Assembly (NCBI GenBank): GCA_029009095.1
Contig: JAQXJT010000041.1
Location: 1-64,000 of the forward strand
Reading direction: 5' to 3'
Source of the DNA: a bacterium
Lineage (GTDB): Bacteria > Bacillota > Clostridia > Oscillospirales > Oscillospiraceae
Length of the DNA stretch: 64,000 bases
Part shown: one piece after another, positions 36,555 to 45,463 of the stretch
Layout: each line of letters opens with the position of its first letter
Position numbering within the stretch: position 1 is the first letter of the stretch
Notes under the pieces: model-generated
Told to the model about the DNA's origin: nothing
The model's database searches: none
Seen by the model: only the letters and a program-made list of their open reading frames with translations
Made by a program: the position numbers and the translations under genes

Positions 36555-37441
36555 GCATGGGTGTATTACGCAGCATGACCGGTTACGGCAGCGCCCGGGG
36601 GACTGTGGCCGGGATGGATCTGACCGTGGAGCTCAAGAGCGTCAACAACCGCTATCTGGACTGTAACGTTCGCCTGCCCCGGAACCTCCTCTTTGCCGAG
36701 GAGAGCGTGAAGCAGGCGGTGGCCGGCAGCGTGAACCGGGGAAAGGTGGATGTGTTCGTCAGCAGCAACGGCAGCGCAGCCGGGGACGAGAAGGTCTGCG
36801 TCAACCGGGAGCTGGCGGCGGGGTATCTGGAGGCCATCCGCACGCTGGCCAGGGAGCTTGACATCAAAAAGGGCGTGACGGCTTACGAGCTGTCCCGCTT
36901 CCCCGATGTGCTGAGCCTGGAGAAGAAGGAGCTGGACAAGGAGGAGGCCGCCCGGGGTCTCTCCGCTCTCACAGAGGAGGCCGTGGCGGAGTTCAACGCC
37001 ATGCGCGAACGGGAAGGCGCGCGGCTCCGGGAGGATATGCTGGCCAAGGCGGAGAACATTGAGCGTCTGGTGTCCGTGGTGGAGGAGCGCTCTCCCCGCA
37101 CCGTGGAGGAGTATCGCAGCCGCCTGGAAGAGCGGCTCCGGGAGGTTCTGGCCGAACGGAGCATCGACGAGCAGCGGCTGATCACCGAGGCGGCCATCTT
37201 TGCCGACAAGACCGCCGTGGACGAGGAGACGGTTCGCCTCCGCAGCCACATCGCCCAGTTCAGGCAGCTGCTGGAAGAGGGCTCCCCGGCGGGGCGGAAG
37301 CTGGACTTCCTCATCCAGGAATTCAACCGCGAGAGCAACACCATCGGCTCCAAGTGCAACGACGCGCAGCTGGCTCAGGTGGTGGTGGAACTCAAGAGCG
37401 AGATCGAGAAGATCCGCGAGCAGATCCAGAATATTGAGTGA
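36551..37441 (+). CDS. yicC: YicC-family endoribonuclease
   Basis: This 296-residue protein begins with the family signature LRSMTGYGSARG and continues with ELKSVNNRYLDCNVRLPR. YicC proteins are RNases that act on small or messenger RNA. The C-terminal DFLIQEFNRESNTIGSKCND is diagnostic. Start ATG 36551 is coupled to the upstream stop (ATGA); ATG 36557 would have better spacing from GGGAG. It heads the conserved run with remA, gmk, rpoZ and priA. Confidence 0.95.
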   Translation: MSMGVLRSMTGYGSARGTVAGMDLTVELKSVNNRYLDCNVRLPRNLLFAEESVKQAVAGSVNRGKVDVFVSSNGSAAGDEKVCVNRELAAGYLEAIRTLARELDIKKGVTAYELSRFPDVLSLEKKELDKEEAARGLSALTEEAVAEFNAMREREGARLREDMLAKAENIERLVSVVEERSPRTVEEYRSRLEERLREVLAERSIDEQRLITEAAIFADKTAVDEETVRLRSHIAQFRQLLEEGSPAGRKLDFLIQEFNRESNTIGSKCNDAQLAQVVVELKSEIEKIREQIQNIE

Positions 37442-37453
37442 GGTGCATGGGAT

Positions 37454-37723
37454 ATGAAGCTGCTCAATATCGGTTTTGGCAACATGGTCTCCTCCGCCCG
37501 TCTGGTGGCCGTGGTCAGCCCCGATTCCGCGCCCATCAAGCGCATCGTGCAGGAGGAGCGGGATAAGGGTAAGGTGATCGACGCCACCTACGGCCGGCGC
37601 ACCCGCGCCGTGCTTATCATGGACAGCGGCCATGTGGTCCTCTCCGCGCTCCAGCCGGAGACGGTGGCGGCGCGGCTGAACGGAAAGACGGAAGCCGCTG
37701 CGGAAGAGGAGGAAGAGTCTTGA
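37454..37723 (+). CDS. remA: RemA-like DUF370 regulator
   Basis: This 89-residue protein matches RemA/DUF370: [19 protein letters not shown], then [15 protein letters not shown] and [24 protein letters not shown]. In Bacillus RemA is a DNA-binding activator of matrix and osmoprotection genes. The short acidic tail is variable. The stop overlaps the gmk start (TGATG). Confidence 0.93.
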   Translation: MKLLNIGFGNMVSSARLVAVVSPDSAPIKRIVQEERDKGKVIDATYGRRTRAVLIMDSGHVVLSALQPETVAARLNGKTEAAAEEEEES

Positions 37724-38283
37724 TGGGCAAGAGCGGACAGCTGTTTGTGGTCTCCGGCCCCTCCGGCGCGGGCAAGTCCACCGTGATCGGGAAGATGATG
37801 GCGCACCGGGACGATGTGAGCTTTTCCGTCTCCGTGACCACCCGCGCCCCCCGGCCCGGGGAGGTGGATGGGGTGGACTACTACTTCGTCACCCGGGAGC
37901 GCTATGACGAACTGGTGAGGGAGGGCGGATTGCTGGAGCACGCCGTGTTCGCCGGAAACGGCTACGGCACCCCCCGGCAGCCGGTGCTGGAAACTCTCGC
38001 CTCGGGCAGACATGTGCTGCTGGACATCGAGGTGCAGGGCGCGGCGCAGGTGAAGGAGGCCATGAGCGACACCGTCACCATCTTCCTCGCCCCCCCCACG
38101 CTGGAGGAGCTGGAACGGCGGCTCCGGAGCCGTGGCACCGAGAGCGATGAGAAGATCCGCCAGCGGCTGGACACCGCCCGGCGGGAACTGCTACAGGCGA
38201 AGAACTACGATTATCTGGTCGTGAATGACGATCCCGACCGGGCCGCCGCGGAACTCTCGGCCATTCTGGATCGTTACTCATAA
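37723..38283 (+). CDS. gmk: Guanylate kinase
   Basis: This 186-residue kinase converts GMP to GDP. The P-loop is GPSGAGKST (about 12-20), and the GMP-binding SVTTRAPRPGEVDGVDYYFV motif (written in two parts in the gene) and DIEVQGAAQVK are intact. ATG 37723 has GAGGAGGAAGAG upstream; the in-frame TTG at 37720 is less likely. It lies between remA and rpoZ as in many Firmicutes. Confidence 0.97.
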   Translation: MGKSGQLFVVSGPSGAGKSTVIGKMMAHRDDVSFSVSVTTRAPRPGEVDGVDYYFVTRERYDELVREGGLLEHAVFAGNGYGTPRQPVLETLASGRHVLLDIEVQGAAQVKEAMSDTVTIFLAPPTLEELERRLRSRGTESDEKIRQRLDTARRELLQAKNYDYLVVNDDPDRAAAELSAILDRYS

Positions 38284-38346
38284 AAGCAAAACGATTTACA
38301 AACGGAAACCCGGCGGCGGAGCCGCCATGAAAGGAATGATTGGATT

Positions 38347-38541
38347 ATGATGCTTTATCCCCCCATGGGCTCCCTTGTGGAAAAGGTGGGCAGCCGTTAT
38401 CTGCTGGTCAATCTGGTGGCGCGACGCGCCCGCGAGATATCAGCCAAGGCGGAGGAAGAGGGCGAGATCATCGAGAAGAAGCCCGTGTCTGAGGCCATCG
38501 ACGAGGTGTACTCCGGGAAACTGAAGATCAAGGGCGAATGA
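38347..38541 (+). CDS. rpoZ: DNA-directed RNA polymerase omega subunit
   Basis: This 64-residue omega subunit contains VEKVGSRYLLVNLVARRAREI, the core fold that clamps beta-prime, and KPVSEAIDEVYSGKLKI. It overlaps priA by 4 bp. The AAAGGAATG upstream provides a ribosome-binding site. Confidence 0.95.
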   Translation: MMLYPPMGSLVEKVGSRYLLVNLVARRAREISAKAEEEGEIIEKKPVSEAIDEVYSGKLKIKGE

Positions 38542-41000
38542 CTGCCCCGGCCATTGCCAAGATCGCCGTCGCCGCCGCCACCTACTGGGTGGACCGGGCC
38601 TACAGTTACCGTATCCCGGAGCGGCTGTCCGGTGAGGCCGCCGTGGGGAAACGGGTCGTCGTACCCTTCGGCAACGGCAACCGCCGCAGCGAGGGGATCA
38701 TCCTTGCCCTTGAAGAGGAGAGCGGCGGCGAGCGCGCGCTCAAGAGCGTGGAGCGCATACTGGACGAGGAGAGCGTGCTGGGGGAGAAGGAGATCCGTCT
38801 GGCCCTGTGGATGCGGAGGCGTTTTTTCTGCACTGTGTTCGAGGCGGCCCGGGCCATGCTCCCGGCGGGACTCTGGTATTCCCTGGAGGCCGTGTATGCC
38901 GTCTGCGAGGGCATAGATCGGGAGAGCGCCTATGCGTCGGCCAAAGGCGAGGGAGAGACGCTGGCCCTGGACACGGTCTTTGCCCACGGGGGCAGCTGTC
39001 CGCTGAAGGATTTGCAGGCCGTGTTTGCCCCGGATGATCCCGCCCGGGTGCTGGGCGCGCTGGTGAAGAAGGGCGTGCTGCATACCGACAGCCGGGAAAA
39101 GCGACGGATCGGCGATCAGCATCGCCGCCTTGTCACGCTCGCCATCTCTGCTGAGGAGGCACAGGAACTGGCCGCCAGGAAGCGCAGCCGCTCCCCCCGT
39201 CAGGCCGCCGTGCTGGAGCTGCTCAGCGCCTGGGGGAGCGTGTCCTACAGCGAGCTGAGTTACTTTACCGGCGCTTCCTCCTCTGTGATCACTGCGCTGG
39301 CGAAGGCGGGAGCGGTGGAGCTGGGCGAACAGGAGACCTTCCGCCGCCCGGATTACGAGCACGCGGAGAGCCGGGAGCTGCCCGCGCTGAACGGAGAACA
39401 GCAAGCGGCCTTGGATGCCCTCCGCCGGCTGCGCGGGGAGGAAAAGAGCGGCGGCGCGCTGCTCTATGGCGTGACGGGCAGCGGAAAAACCAGCGTCTAT
39501 ATCCGCCTCATCGCCGAGGAACTGGAGAAGGGGCGCTCGTCCATCCTGCTGGTACCGGAAATCTCGCTGACGCCCCAGATGCTGCGTACTTTTTCCAGCT
39601 ATTTTGGGGAGAATATAGCCGTGCTGCACTCGTCCCTCTCCATCGGGGAGCGCTACGACGAGTGGAAGCGGGTGAAAAAGGGGCTGGCCAGGGTGGTCAT
39701 CGGCACACGCAGCGCCGTGTTCGCCCCCTGCGTCGATCTGGGCCTCATCATCCTCGATGAGGAGCAGGAGCACACCTACAAATCCGAGAACGCCCCCCGC
39801 TACCACGCCCGGGATGTGGCGCGCTACCGCTGCGCCCAGAGCGGAGCATTGCTGCTGCTGGGCTCTGCCACACCGGATGTTTGCAGCATGTATGCGGCGC
39901 TGCGGGGCGATATGCGTCTCGTCACCCTTTCGAAGCGCTATAACGAGCGCGCTCTCCCGCCGGTGCAGATCGTGGACATGAAGCAGGAGCTGAAAAACGG
40001 CAACGGCAGCGGCGTCAGCGAGGCGCTGCACCGGGAGCTGGCAGCCAATCTGGAGCGGGGGGAGCAGAGCATCCTCTTTCTCAACCGCCGCGGCGCGTCC
40101 CATCTGGTGTGCTGCAGCGAGTGCGGTTATACCTGCTCCTGCCCCAACTGCAGCGTATCGCTGACCTACCACAGCGACAAAAAGCGTCTGGTCTGCCACT
40201 ACTGCGGCCATACCGAGCCGGTGCGGGACGCCTGCCCCGAGTGCGGCGGGAAGCTGAATTTCGTGGGCTTGGGCACCCAGAAGCTGCAACAGCAGCTCAT
40301 GGAGCTTTTCCCCGGCGTGGAGATCCTGCGCATGGACGCGGACACCGTGTCCCCGGCGGGCTCCCACGAGGCGATACTCGGCCGCTTTCGCAGCGAGCGC
40401 ATCCCCATTTTGCTGGGCACCCAGATGGTCACCAAGGGGCTGGATTTCCCCAACGTGACGCTGGTGGGGGTGATCTCCGCCGACCAGGCCCTCTACGCGG
40501 GCAGCTACCGCTCCTCGGAGCGCTGCTTCTCCCTGATCACCCAGGTGGTGGGGCGCTCGGGCCGGGGCGAGAAACCCGGCAGGGCCGTCATCCAGACCTA
40601 CACCCCGGAAAACCAGGTGATCATGCAGGCCGCCCGGCAGGATTACCGGAGTTTCTACACCTCGGAGATTGCCCTTCGGCGTCTCCAGTACGCCCCTCCT
40701 TTTTCCGATACTCTGGCCATCACCGCCACGGGTCTGACGGAGGCGGATGTGCTGCGCTGCTGCGCCTACATCCGGAACATGGCCGCCACGGAGCTGGGAG
40801 AGCGGGAGGACATGCTGATCCTGGGCCCGGCGCCGCTTCCGGTGGTTCGGGTCAACCATCGCTTTCGTTATCGTGTGACGCTGAACTGCCGCTGTGACAG
40901 GGCGGTGCGGGAGTTCGTCTCCGGCATCCTTGTCCAATGCAACAGCGCCAAAGAATACAAAGGGGTCGCCGTCTTCGCGGATATGAACCCTATGGAGTGA
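38538..41000 (+). CDS. priA: Primosomal protein N' (replication restart helicase)
   Basis: This 820-residue protein has an N-terminal 3'-binding domain, a winged helix, and a superfamily 2 helicase with Walker A GVTGSGKTS (about 312). Its DEAH-like box reads LDEEQEHTYKSEN, a normal variant in Clostridia. The zinc-binding module has eight Cys between about 525 and 575 (CSECGYTCSCPNC, CHYCG, CPECGG). PriA restarts stalled forks by loading the replicative helicase. It overlaps rpoZ and precedes def-fmt, the conserved Firmicutes order. Confidence 0.96.
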   Translation: MTAPAIAKIAVAAATYWVDRAYSYRIPERLSGEAAVGKRVVVPFGNGNRRSEGIILALEEESGGERALKSVERILDEESVLGEKEIRLALWMRRRFFCTVFEAARAMLPAGLWYSLEAVYAVCEGIDRESAYASAKGEGETLALDTVFAHGGSCPLKDLQAVFAPDDPARVLGALVKKGVLHTDSREKRRIGDQHRRLVTLAISAEEAQELAARKRSRSPRQAAVLELLSAWGSVSYSELSYFTGASSSVITALAKAGAVELGEQETFRRPDYEHAESRELPALNGEQQAALDALRRLRGEEKSGGALLYGVTGSGKTSVYIRLIAEELEKGRSSILLVPEISLTPQMLRTFSSYFGENIAVLHSSLSIGERYDEWKRVKKGLARVVIGTRSAVFAPCVDLGLIILDEEQEHTYKSENAPRYHARDVARYRCAQSGALLLLGSATPDVCSMYAALRGDMRLVTLSKRYNERALPPVQIVDMKQELKNGNGSGVSEALHRELAANLERGEQSILFLNRRGASHLVCCSECGYTCSCPNCSVSLTYHSDKKRLVCHYCGHTEPVRDACPECGGKLNFVGLGTQKLQQQLMELFPGVEILRMDADTVSPAGSHEAILGRFRSERIPILLGTQMVTKGLDFPNVTLVGVISADQALYAGSYRSSERCFSLITQVVGRSGRGEKPGRAVIQTYTPENQVIMQAARQDYRSFYTSEIALRRLQYAPPFSDTLAITATGLTEADVLRCCAYIRNMAATELGEREDMLILGPAPLPVVRVNHRFRYRVTLNCRCDRAVREFVSGILVQCNSAKEYKGVAVFADMNPME

Positions 41001-41005
41001 GAATT

Positions 41006-41518
41006 ATGGCTTTACGAAACATCTTAACGGAGGGAAATCCCTCGCTTTACAAGGTCTGCCGCCCCTACGGCGAGTTCAACCAGCGCCTGGCCGTGCTGCT
41101 GGATGATATGGCCGAGACCATGAAAAAGGCCAACGGCGTGGGTCTGGCGGCCCCCCAGGTGGGCATCGCCCGCCGCTGCTGCGTGGTGCTGGAGACCAAC
41201 GTGGAGGACGAGGGGGAGGAGTACATCATCGAGCTGGTGAATCCGGAGATCATCGCCTTTGATGGGGAGCAGGAGGGCTATGAGGGCTGTCTGAGCTTCC
41301 CGGGGCAGTACGGCTGCGTGAAGCGCCCCGAGCACGTGGTGGTGCGGGCCTTTGACCGGCACGGAAACCAGTTTGAGGTGGAAGGTTTCGGCCTGACCGC
41401 CCGGGCGTTCTGCCATGAGATCGACCATCTGGACGGCCATGTTTTTGTGGAGAAGTGCGACGAGATCCTCACCGAAGAGGAGCTTATGGCCCTCCACGAG
41501 GAAGAGGACGGGGAATGA
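41006..41518 (+). CDS. def: Peptide deformylase
   Basis: This 170-residue metalloenzyme removes the N-formyl group from new proteins. The three motifs are GVGLAAPQVG, EGCLSFPG and HEIDHLDG, containing the metal Cys and the two His. ATG 41006 is chosen because the family begins here; the longer reading inside priA would be aberrant. It overlaps fmt by 4 bp. Confidence 0.97.
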   Translation: MALRNILTEGNPSLYKVCRPYGEFNQRLAVLLDDMAETMKKANGVGLAAPQVGIARRCCVVLETNVEDEGEEYIIELVNPEIIAFDGEQEGYEGCLSFPGQYGCVKRPEHVVVRAFDRHGNQFEVEGFGLTARAFCHEIDHLDGHVFVEKCDEILTEEELMALHEEEDGE

Positions 41519-42438
41519 AGATCGTCTTTATGGGCACCCCGGATTTTGCCGTGGAGTGTCTGCGCGCGCTGCTGGATGCGGGCTACGAGGTGGCGGCGGT
41601 GTTTACTCAGCCGGACAAGCCCGCCAGGCGGGGCATGAAGCTCCAGTCCTCGCCGGTGAAGGTGCTGTCGGAGGAGCGGGGCATCCCCGTCCTACAGCCG
41701 CTGACCTTCAGCGACGGCGCGCCCACCGGGCAGCTGAAGGCCATCGCCCCCGATCTGGTGGTCACGGCGGCCTACGGGCGGATACTGCCCCAGAGCTTCC
41801 TGGATGTGCCGCCTTTGGGGTGCATCAACGTCCACGGCTCCCTGCTGCCCCGGCACCGGGGAGCGGCGCCCATTCAGTATGCGGTACTCTGCGGGGACGA
41901 GGAGACGGGAGTGTCCATCCAGTATATGGCCGCGGGCATGGACGAGGGCGATGTGATCTCCTCGTGCAGCACGAAGATCGGGGAGTTTGAGACCTCCGGC
42001 GAGCTGTTCGAGCGGCTGAAGCACATGGCGGGCGCGCTGCTGGTGGAAACGGTGGGGAAGATCGGTCGGGGCGAGGCCACGGCCACCCGGCAGGACCCGT
42101 CCAAAGCCACCTACACCGCGCTGCTGGACAAATCCCTCTCTCCCATCGACTGGGGGAAGAGCCCCCGGGAGATCGTCAAGCATATCTGCGGCATGAACCC
42201 CTGGCCCGGCGCCACCATGACGCTGGAGGGCGAGACCGTCAAGGTCTTTGGGGCGGCCTACACGGAGCACAGCACCCGCCAGGCCCCCGGCACAGTCGTG
42301 GCCGCGGGGAAGGAGGGCATCGAGCTGGCCTGCGGCGGCGGAAAGACCCTCCTGATCACCGAGCTGCAGCCCGCCGGAAAGAAGCGTATGGCGGCATCCG
42401 CCTACCTGCTGGGGCATAAGATCGAAGTCCATGGGTGA
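41515..42438 (+). CDS. fmt: Methionyl-tRNA formyltransferase
   Basis: This 307-residue enzyme formylates initiator Met-tRNA, the reverse partner of Def. The start IVFMGTPDFAVECL is diagnostic, and the formyl-transfer motif HGSLLPRHRGAAPIQ (about 109-123) with the downstream DEGDVI is intact. The C-terminal OB-like domain follows. The stop overlaps rsmB by 8 bp. Confidence 0.97.
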   Translation: MKIVFMGTPDFAVECLRALLDAGYEVAAVFTQPDKPARRGMKLQSSPVKVLSEERGIPVLQPLTFSDGAPTGQLKAIAPDLVVTAAYGRILPQSFLDVPPLGCINVHGSLLPRHRGAAPIQYAVLCGDEETGVSIQYMAAGMDEGDVISSCSTKIGEFETSGELFERLKHMAGALLVETVGKIGRGEATATRQDPSKATYTALLDKSLSPIDWGKSPREIVKHICGMNPWPGATMTLEGETVKVFGAAYTEHSTRQAPGTVVAAGKEGIELACGGGKTLLITELQPAGKKRMAASAYLLGHKIEVHG

Positions 42439-43669
42439 GAATGTTTCTGCGGCCCGCCGTGCCGCCGCCCATGTGCTGAGCCGCTGCCGCCGCTTCGACG
42501 CCTGGTCGGCCCAGACGCTGGAGAGCGCCATCGGAAAATACCGCCTCTCGGAGCGGGACGCGGCGCTCTGCACCCGTCTCTGCCGCTGCGTGCTGCAAAA
42601 CGCCGCCTGGCTTGATTACTACATCGCACTCTACTGTACCCAGAACCTGAAGCGTCTCCAGCCGCAGGTACTGGACGCGCTCCGGCTGGGTGCGGCGCAG
42701 CTGCTGCTTTTGGACCGCGTCCCCGCCTCCGCGGCGGTGAACGAGTCCGTGTCCCTGGTCCGGGAGAGCAGTCCCCGGGCCGCCGGGCTGGTGAACGCCG
42801 TGCTGCGCCGCCTCGCGGAGAATGCCGCCGCTCTGCCGCCTGTCGAGGCCGAGGGGGCGGAGTATCTCTCCATCCGCTACAGCCACCCCCTCTGGCTCTG
42901 CGAGCGGCTGGTGGAGGAGCGGGGCTACGACTTCGCCGAGGGCTTCTGCCGCGCCAACAACGAGGAAGCCCCGCTCACCGTCACGGTGAACTCCCTGCGC
43001 GTGGGGGGCGAGCCCCATTCCCAAACGCTCGACGCCTCCGGGGCGGTGGAACGGCTCCCCGGCTTCGCAGAGGGGGAGTTTTTCGTGCAGGACGCGGCGG
43101 CGGCCCGCTCCGTTCTGGCCGCCGCACCCCGGCCGGGCTGGCGGGTGCTGGATGGCTGCGCCGCCCCCGGGGGCAAGAGCTTTCTCTCCGCCATGCTCAT
43201 GGAAAACAGCGGCAGCATCCTCTCCTGCGACCTCCACGAGAAAAAGCTCCGGCTCATTGAGGAGGGCGCGGCGCGGCTGGGCATCGGCATCATCGAGACG
43301 CTGCCCATGAACGGAGAGAGACCCTATGAGCGGTTGTGGGAGAGCTTCGATCTGGTGATGGCGGATGTGCCCTGCTCGGGGCTTGGGGTCATCCGGCGGA
43401 AGCCGGAGATCCGCTACAAAGACCCCCGTGAGCTGGCCGCACTGCCGGAAAAGCAGCTCTCCATTCTGGAGGGGCTGAGCCGCTGCGTAAGGGACGGCGG
43501 CGTGCTCCACTATTCCACCTGCACCATACTCTCCGAGGAGAACGAAGGGGTGGCGGACGCGTTTTTGAGGAAGCACAGGGATTATACGAAAGAAGACGAG
43601 CGTACCTTCTGGCCGCAGCAGGACGGAACGGACGGGTTTTACTACTGCCGGATGCGAAAAAATGGCTGA
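42431..43669 (+). CDS. rsmB: 16S rRNA (cytosine-967-C5)-methyltransferase RsmB
   Basis: This 412-residue enzyme has an N-terminal NusB-like domain (about 1-135) and a C-terminal SAM-dependent methyltransferase. The SAM motif is DGCAAPGGKSF, the catalytic Cys lies in DVPCSGLGVIRRKPEIR, and YSTCTI is also present. ATG 42431 lies inside the fmt end. It precedes rlmN with an 8-bp overlap, the usual order in Firmicutes. Confidence 0.95.
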   Translation: MGENVSAARRAAAHVLSRCRRFDAWSAQTLESAIGKYRLSERDAALCTRLCRCVLQNAAWLDYYIALYCTQNLKRLQPQVLDALRLGAAQLLLLDRVPASAAVNESVSLVRESSPRAAGLVNAVLRRLAENAAALPPVEAEGAEYLSIRYSHPLWLCERLVEERGYDFAEGFCRANNEEAPLTVTVNSLRVGGEPHSQTLDASGAVERLPGFAEGEFFVQDAAAARSVLAAAPRPGWRVLDGCAAPGGKSFLSAMLMENSGSILSCDLHEKKLRLIEEGAARLGIGIIETLPMNGERPYERLWESFDLVMADVPCSGLGVIRRKPEIRYKDPRELAALPEKQLSILEGLSRCVRDGGVLHYSTCTILSEENEGVADAFLRKHRDYTKEDERTFWPQQDGTDGFYYCRMRKNG

Positions 43670-44711
43670 TGAGATTTTGAAAACAGATATCAAAGGGATG
43701 CTGCCCCGGGAGCTGGAGGAATATCTCCGGGCGCTGGGCCAGCCCGCATATCGGGCCAAACAGGTCTTTTCCTGGCTGCAAAAGGGCTGCGGCAGCTTTG
43801 AGGAGATGAGCAATCTCCCCGCGGCGCTGCGCCGCACGCTGTCGGAGAACTGCCACCTCTACGCTCCCACCGTGGCGCGCAAACAGATCTCCGCCCAGGA
43901 CGGCACCATCAAGTACCTGTGGGAACTTTACGACGGGCAGGCGGTGGAGACGGTGGTCATGCGTTACCGCCACGGCAACACGGTCTGCATCTCCACCCAG
44001 GTGGGCTGTAGGCAGGGCTGCGCCTTCTGCGCCTCCACCATCGGAGGACTGGTGCGGAATTTGCGCGCCTCGGAGATCCTCGACGAAGTGCTCTTCTCGG
44101 AGAAGGATTCCGGATTGCCCATCTCCAATATCGTGCTCATGGGAATCGGAGAACCGCTGGACAACTACGACGAGGTACTGCGGTTTTTGGAACTGATCAA
44201 CTGCCCGGAGGGACGGAACATCGGTATGCGCCACATTTCCCTCTCCACCTGCGGCATCACCGAGCGGCTGGACGATCTGGCGGCGCGGGATCTGCAGCTG
44301 ACCCTCTCGGTGTCGCTCCACGCGCCCGACGACGCCACCCGCAGCCGCATCATGCCCGCCAACCGGGGGCGGGGCGTGGATGAGCTGTTCCGCAAGTGTT
44401 CGGCATACTATGAAAAGACCGGGCGGCGTATCTCCTTTGAGTACGCCATGATCGACGGAGTCAACGACAGCGCGGAGCAGGCCGAGCTTCTGGCCCGGCG
44501 GGTCAAACCCCTGAGCGCCCATGTGAATCTGATCCCTTTGAACCATGTGGACGAGCGGCACTTCTCCCCCTCGACCCCGGAGAATATGCGCCGCTTTGTG
44601 GAAATACTGGAGAAGAACGGAGTCAATGTGACCGTACGCCGCCGGCTGGGCAGCGATGTGGACGCGTCCTGCGGCCAGCTCCGGCGCAAGAGCATGGAGG
44701 GAAAGATATGA
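43662..44711 (+). CDS. rlmN: Dual-specificity 23S rRNA/tRNA adenine-C2 methyltransferase RlmN
   Basis: This 349-residue radical SAM enzyme has the cluster motif CRQGCAFC (about residues 117-124). The N-terminal helical domain (LPAALRRTLSENC) and the methyl-carrying Cys in the C-terminal part (RRRLGSDVDASCGQLR) are present. The GEPLDNYDEVL and HAPDDATRSRIMP motifs are intact. It overlaps the phosphatase gene by 4 bp. Confidence 0.96.
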   Translation: MADEILKTDIKGMLPRELEEYLRALGQPAYRAKQVFSWLQKGCGSFEEMSNLPAALRRTLSENCHLYAPTVARKQISAQDGTIKYLWELYDGQAVETVVMRYRHGNTVCISTQVGCRQGCAFCASTIGGLVRNLRASEILDEVLFSEKDSGLPISNIVLMGIGEPLDNYDEVLRFLELINCPEGRNIGMRHISLSTCGITERLDDLAARDLQLTLSVSLHAPDDATRSRIMPANRGRGVDELFRKCSAYYEKTGRRISFEYAMIDGVNDSAEQAELLARRVKPLSAHVNLIPLNHVDERHFSPSTPENMRRFVEILEKNGVNVTVRRRLGSDVDASCGQLRRKSMEGKI

Positions 44712-45433
44712 GAACCTTCGGCGTGACAGACGTCGGCGCCGTGCGCCGGGACAATCAGGATTACTTCCACATCGAGCAGCTACAGGGGCGGACGGTGGCC
44801 GTGCTGTGCGACGGTATGGGCGGCGCGAGAGCCGGCGCGGCGGCATCGGAGCTGGGGTGCACGGCGTTTTTCGCGAACCTCTCCCTTGCCCTCAGCAAGC
44901 AGGACGTCCCCGATGGGGATGTGTTGCTCTCCGACGCGGTGTCCTATGCCAACCTCCGGGTCTGCGACCACTCCCGCAGCGATAAAAACTGCGAGGGTAT
45001 GGGCACCACGATGGTGGCGGCCATGGCGGAGGGCGAGGTCTGCCACATAGCCAACGTGGGCGACAGCCGCGCCTACCACTACCAAAACGGAACGCTCCGC
45101 CAGATCACCCGGGATCACTCCTATGTGGAGGAGCTGGTGGAGCAGGGCCTGCTGCGGCCGGAGGAGGCCCGGAACCATCCCAGGAAAAACCTTATCACCC
45201 GGGCGGTGGGATTGAACTACCGGCTGAAATGCGACTGCTTTACCGTTCCATTCGGGATCGGGGATCGGGTGCTGCTCTGCTCGGACGGGCTGAGCAACGT
45301 GGTGGAGGACGAGGCCATGGAGCAGATCCTGCGCCGGGAAGAGGAACCCGAGGGCGCGTGCCGGGCGCTGCTGGAGGCGGCGCTGGAGGAGGGCGCGCCG
45401 GACAACGTCACGGTGCTGATACTGAGCCGTTGA
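44708..45433 (+). CDS. prpC: PP2C-type serine/threonine phosphatase PrpC
   Basis: This 241-residue PPM phosphatase has the metal motifs DVGAVRRDNQDYF, LCDGMGGARAG, GTTMVAAMAEGEV, VGDSRAYHYQNG and, near the end, LLCSDGLSN and DNVTVLIL. It reverses phosphorylation by the kinase encoded next. PrpC/PrkC pairs regulate growth, cell wall and spore germination. Confidence 0.96.
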   Translation: MRTFGVTDVGAVRRDNQDYFHIEQLQGRTVAVLCDGMGGARAGAAASELGCTAFFANLSLALSKQDVPDGDVLLSDAVSYANLRVCDHSRSDKNCEGMGTTMVAAMAEGEVCHIANVGDSRAYHYQNGTLRQITRDHSYVEELVEQGLLRPEEARNHPRKNLITRAVGLNYRLKCDCFTVPFGIGDRVLLCSDGLSNVVEDEAMEQILRREEEPEGACRALLEAALEEGAPDNVTVLILSR

Positions 45434-45463
45434 TGAACGGCCCATGACTCTGGAGAGAACTGT

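Noticed and set aside
39750..39790. PriA helicase motif DEEQ instead of DEEH as a defect
   Set aside because: This variant is usual in clostridial PriA and the remaining motifs are intact.
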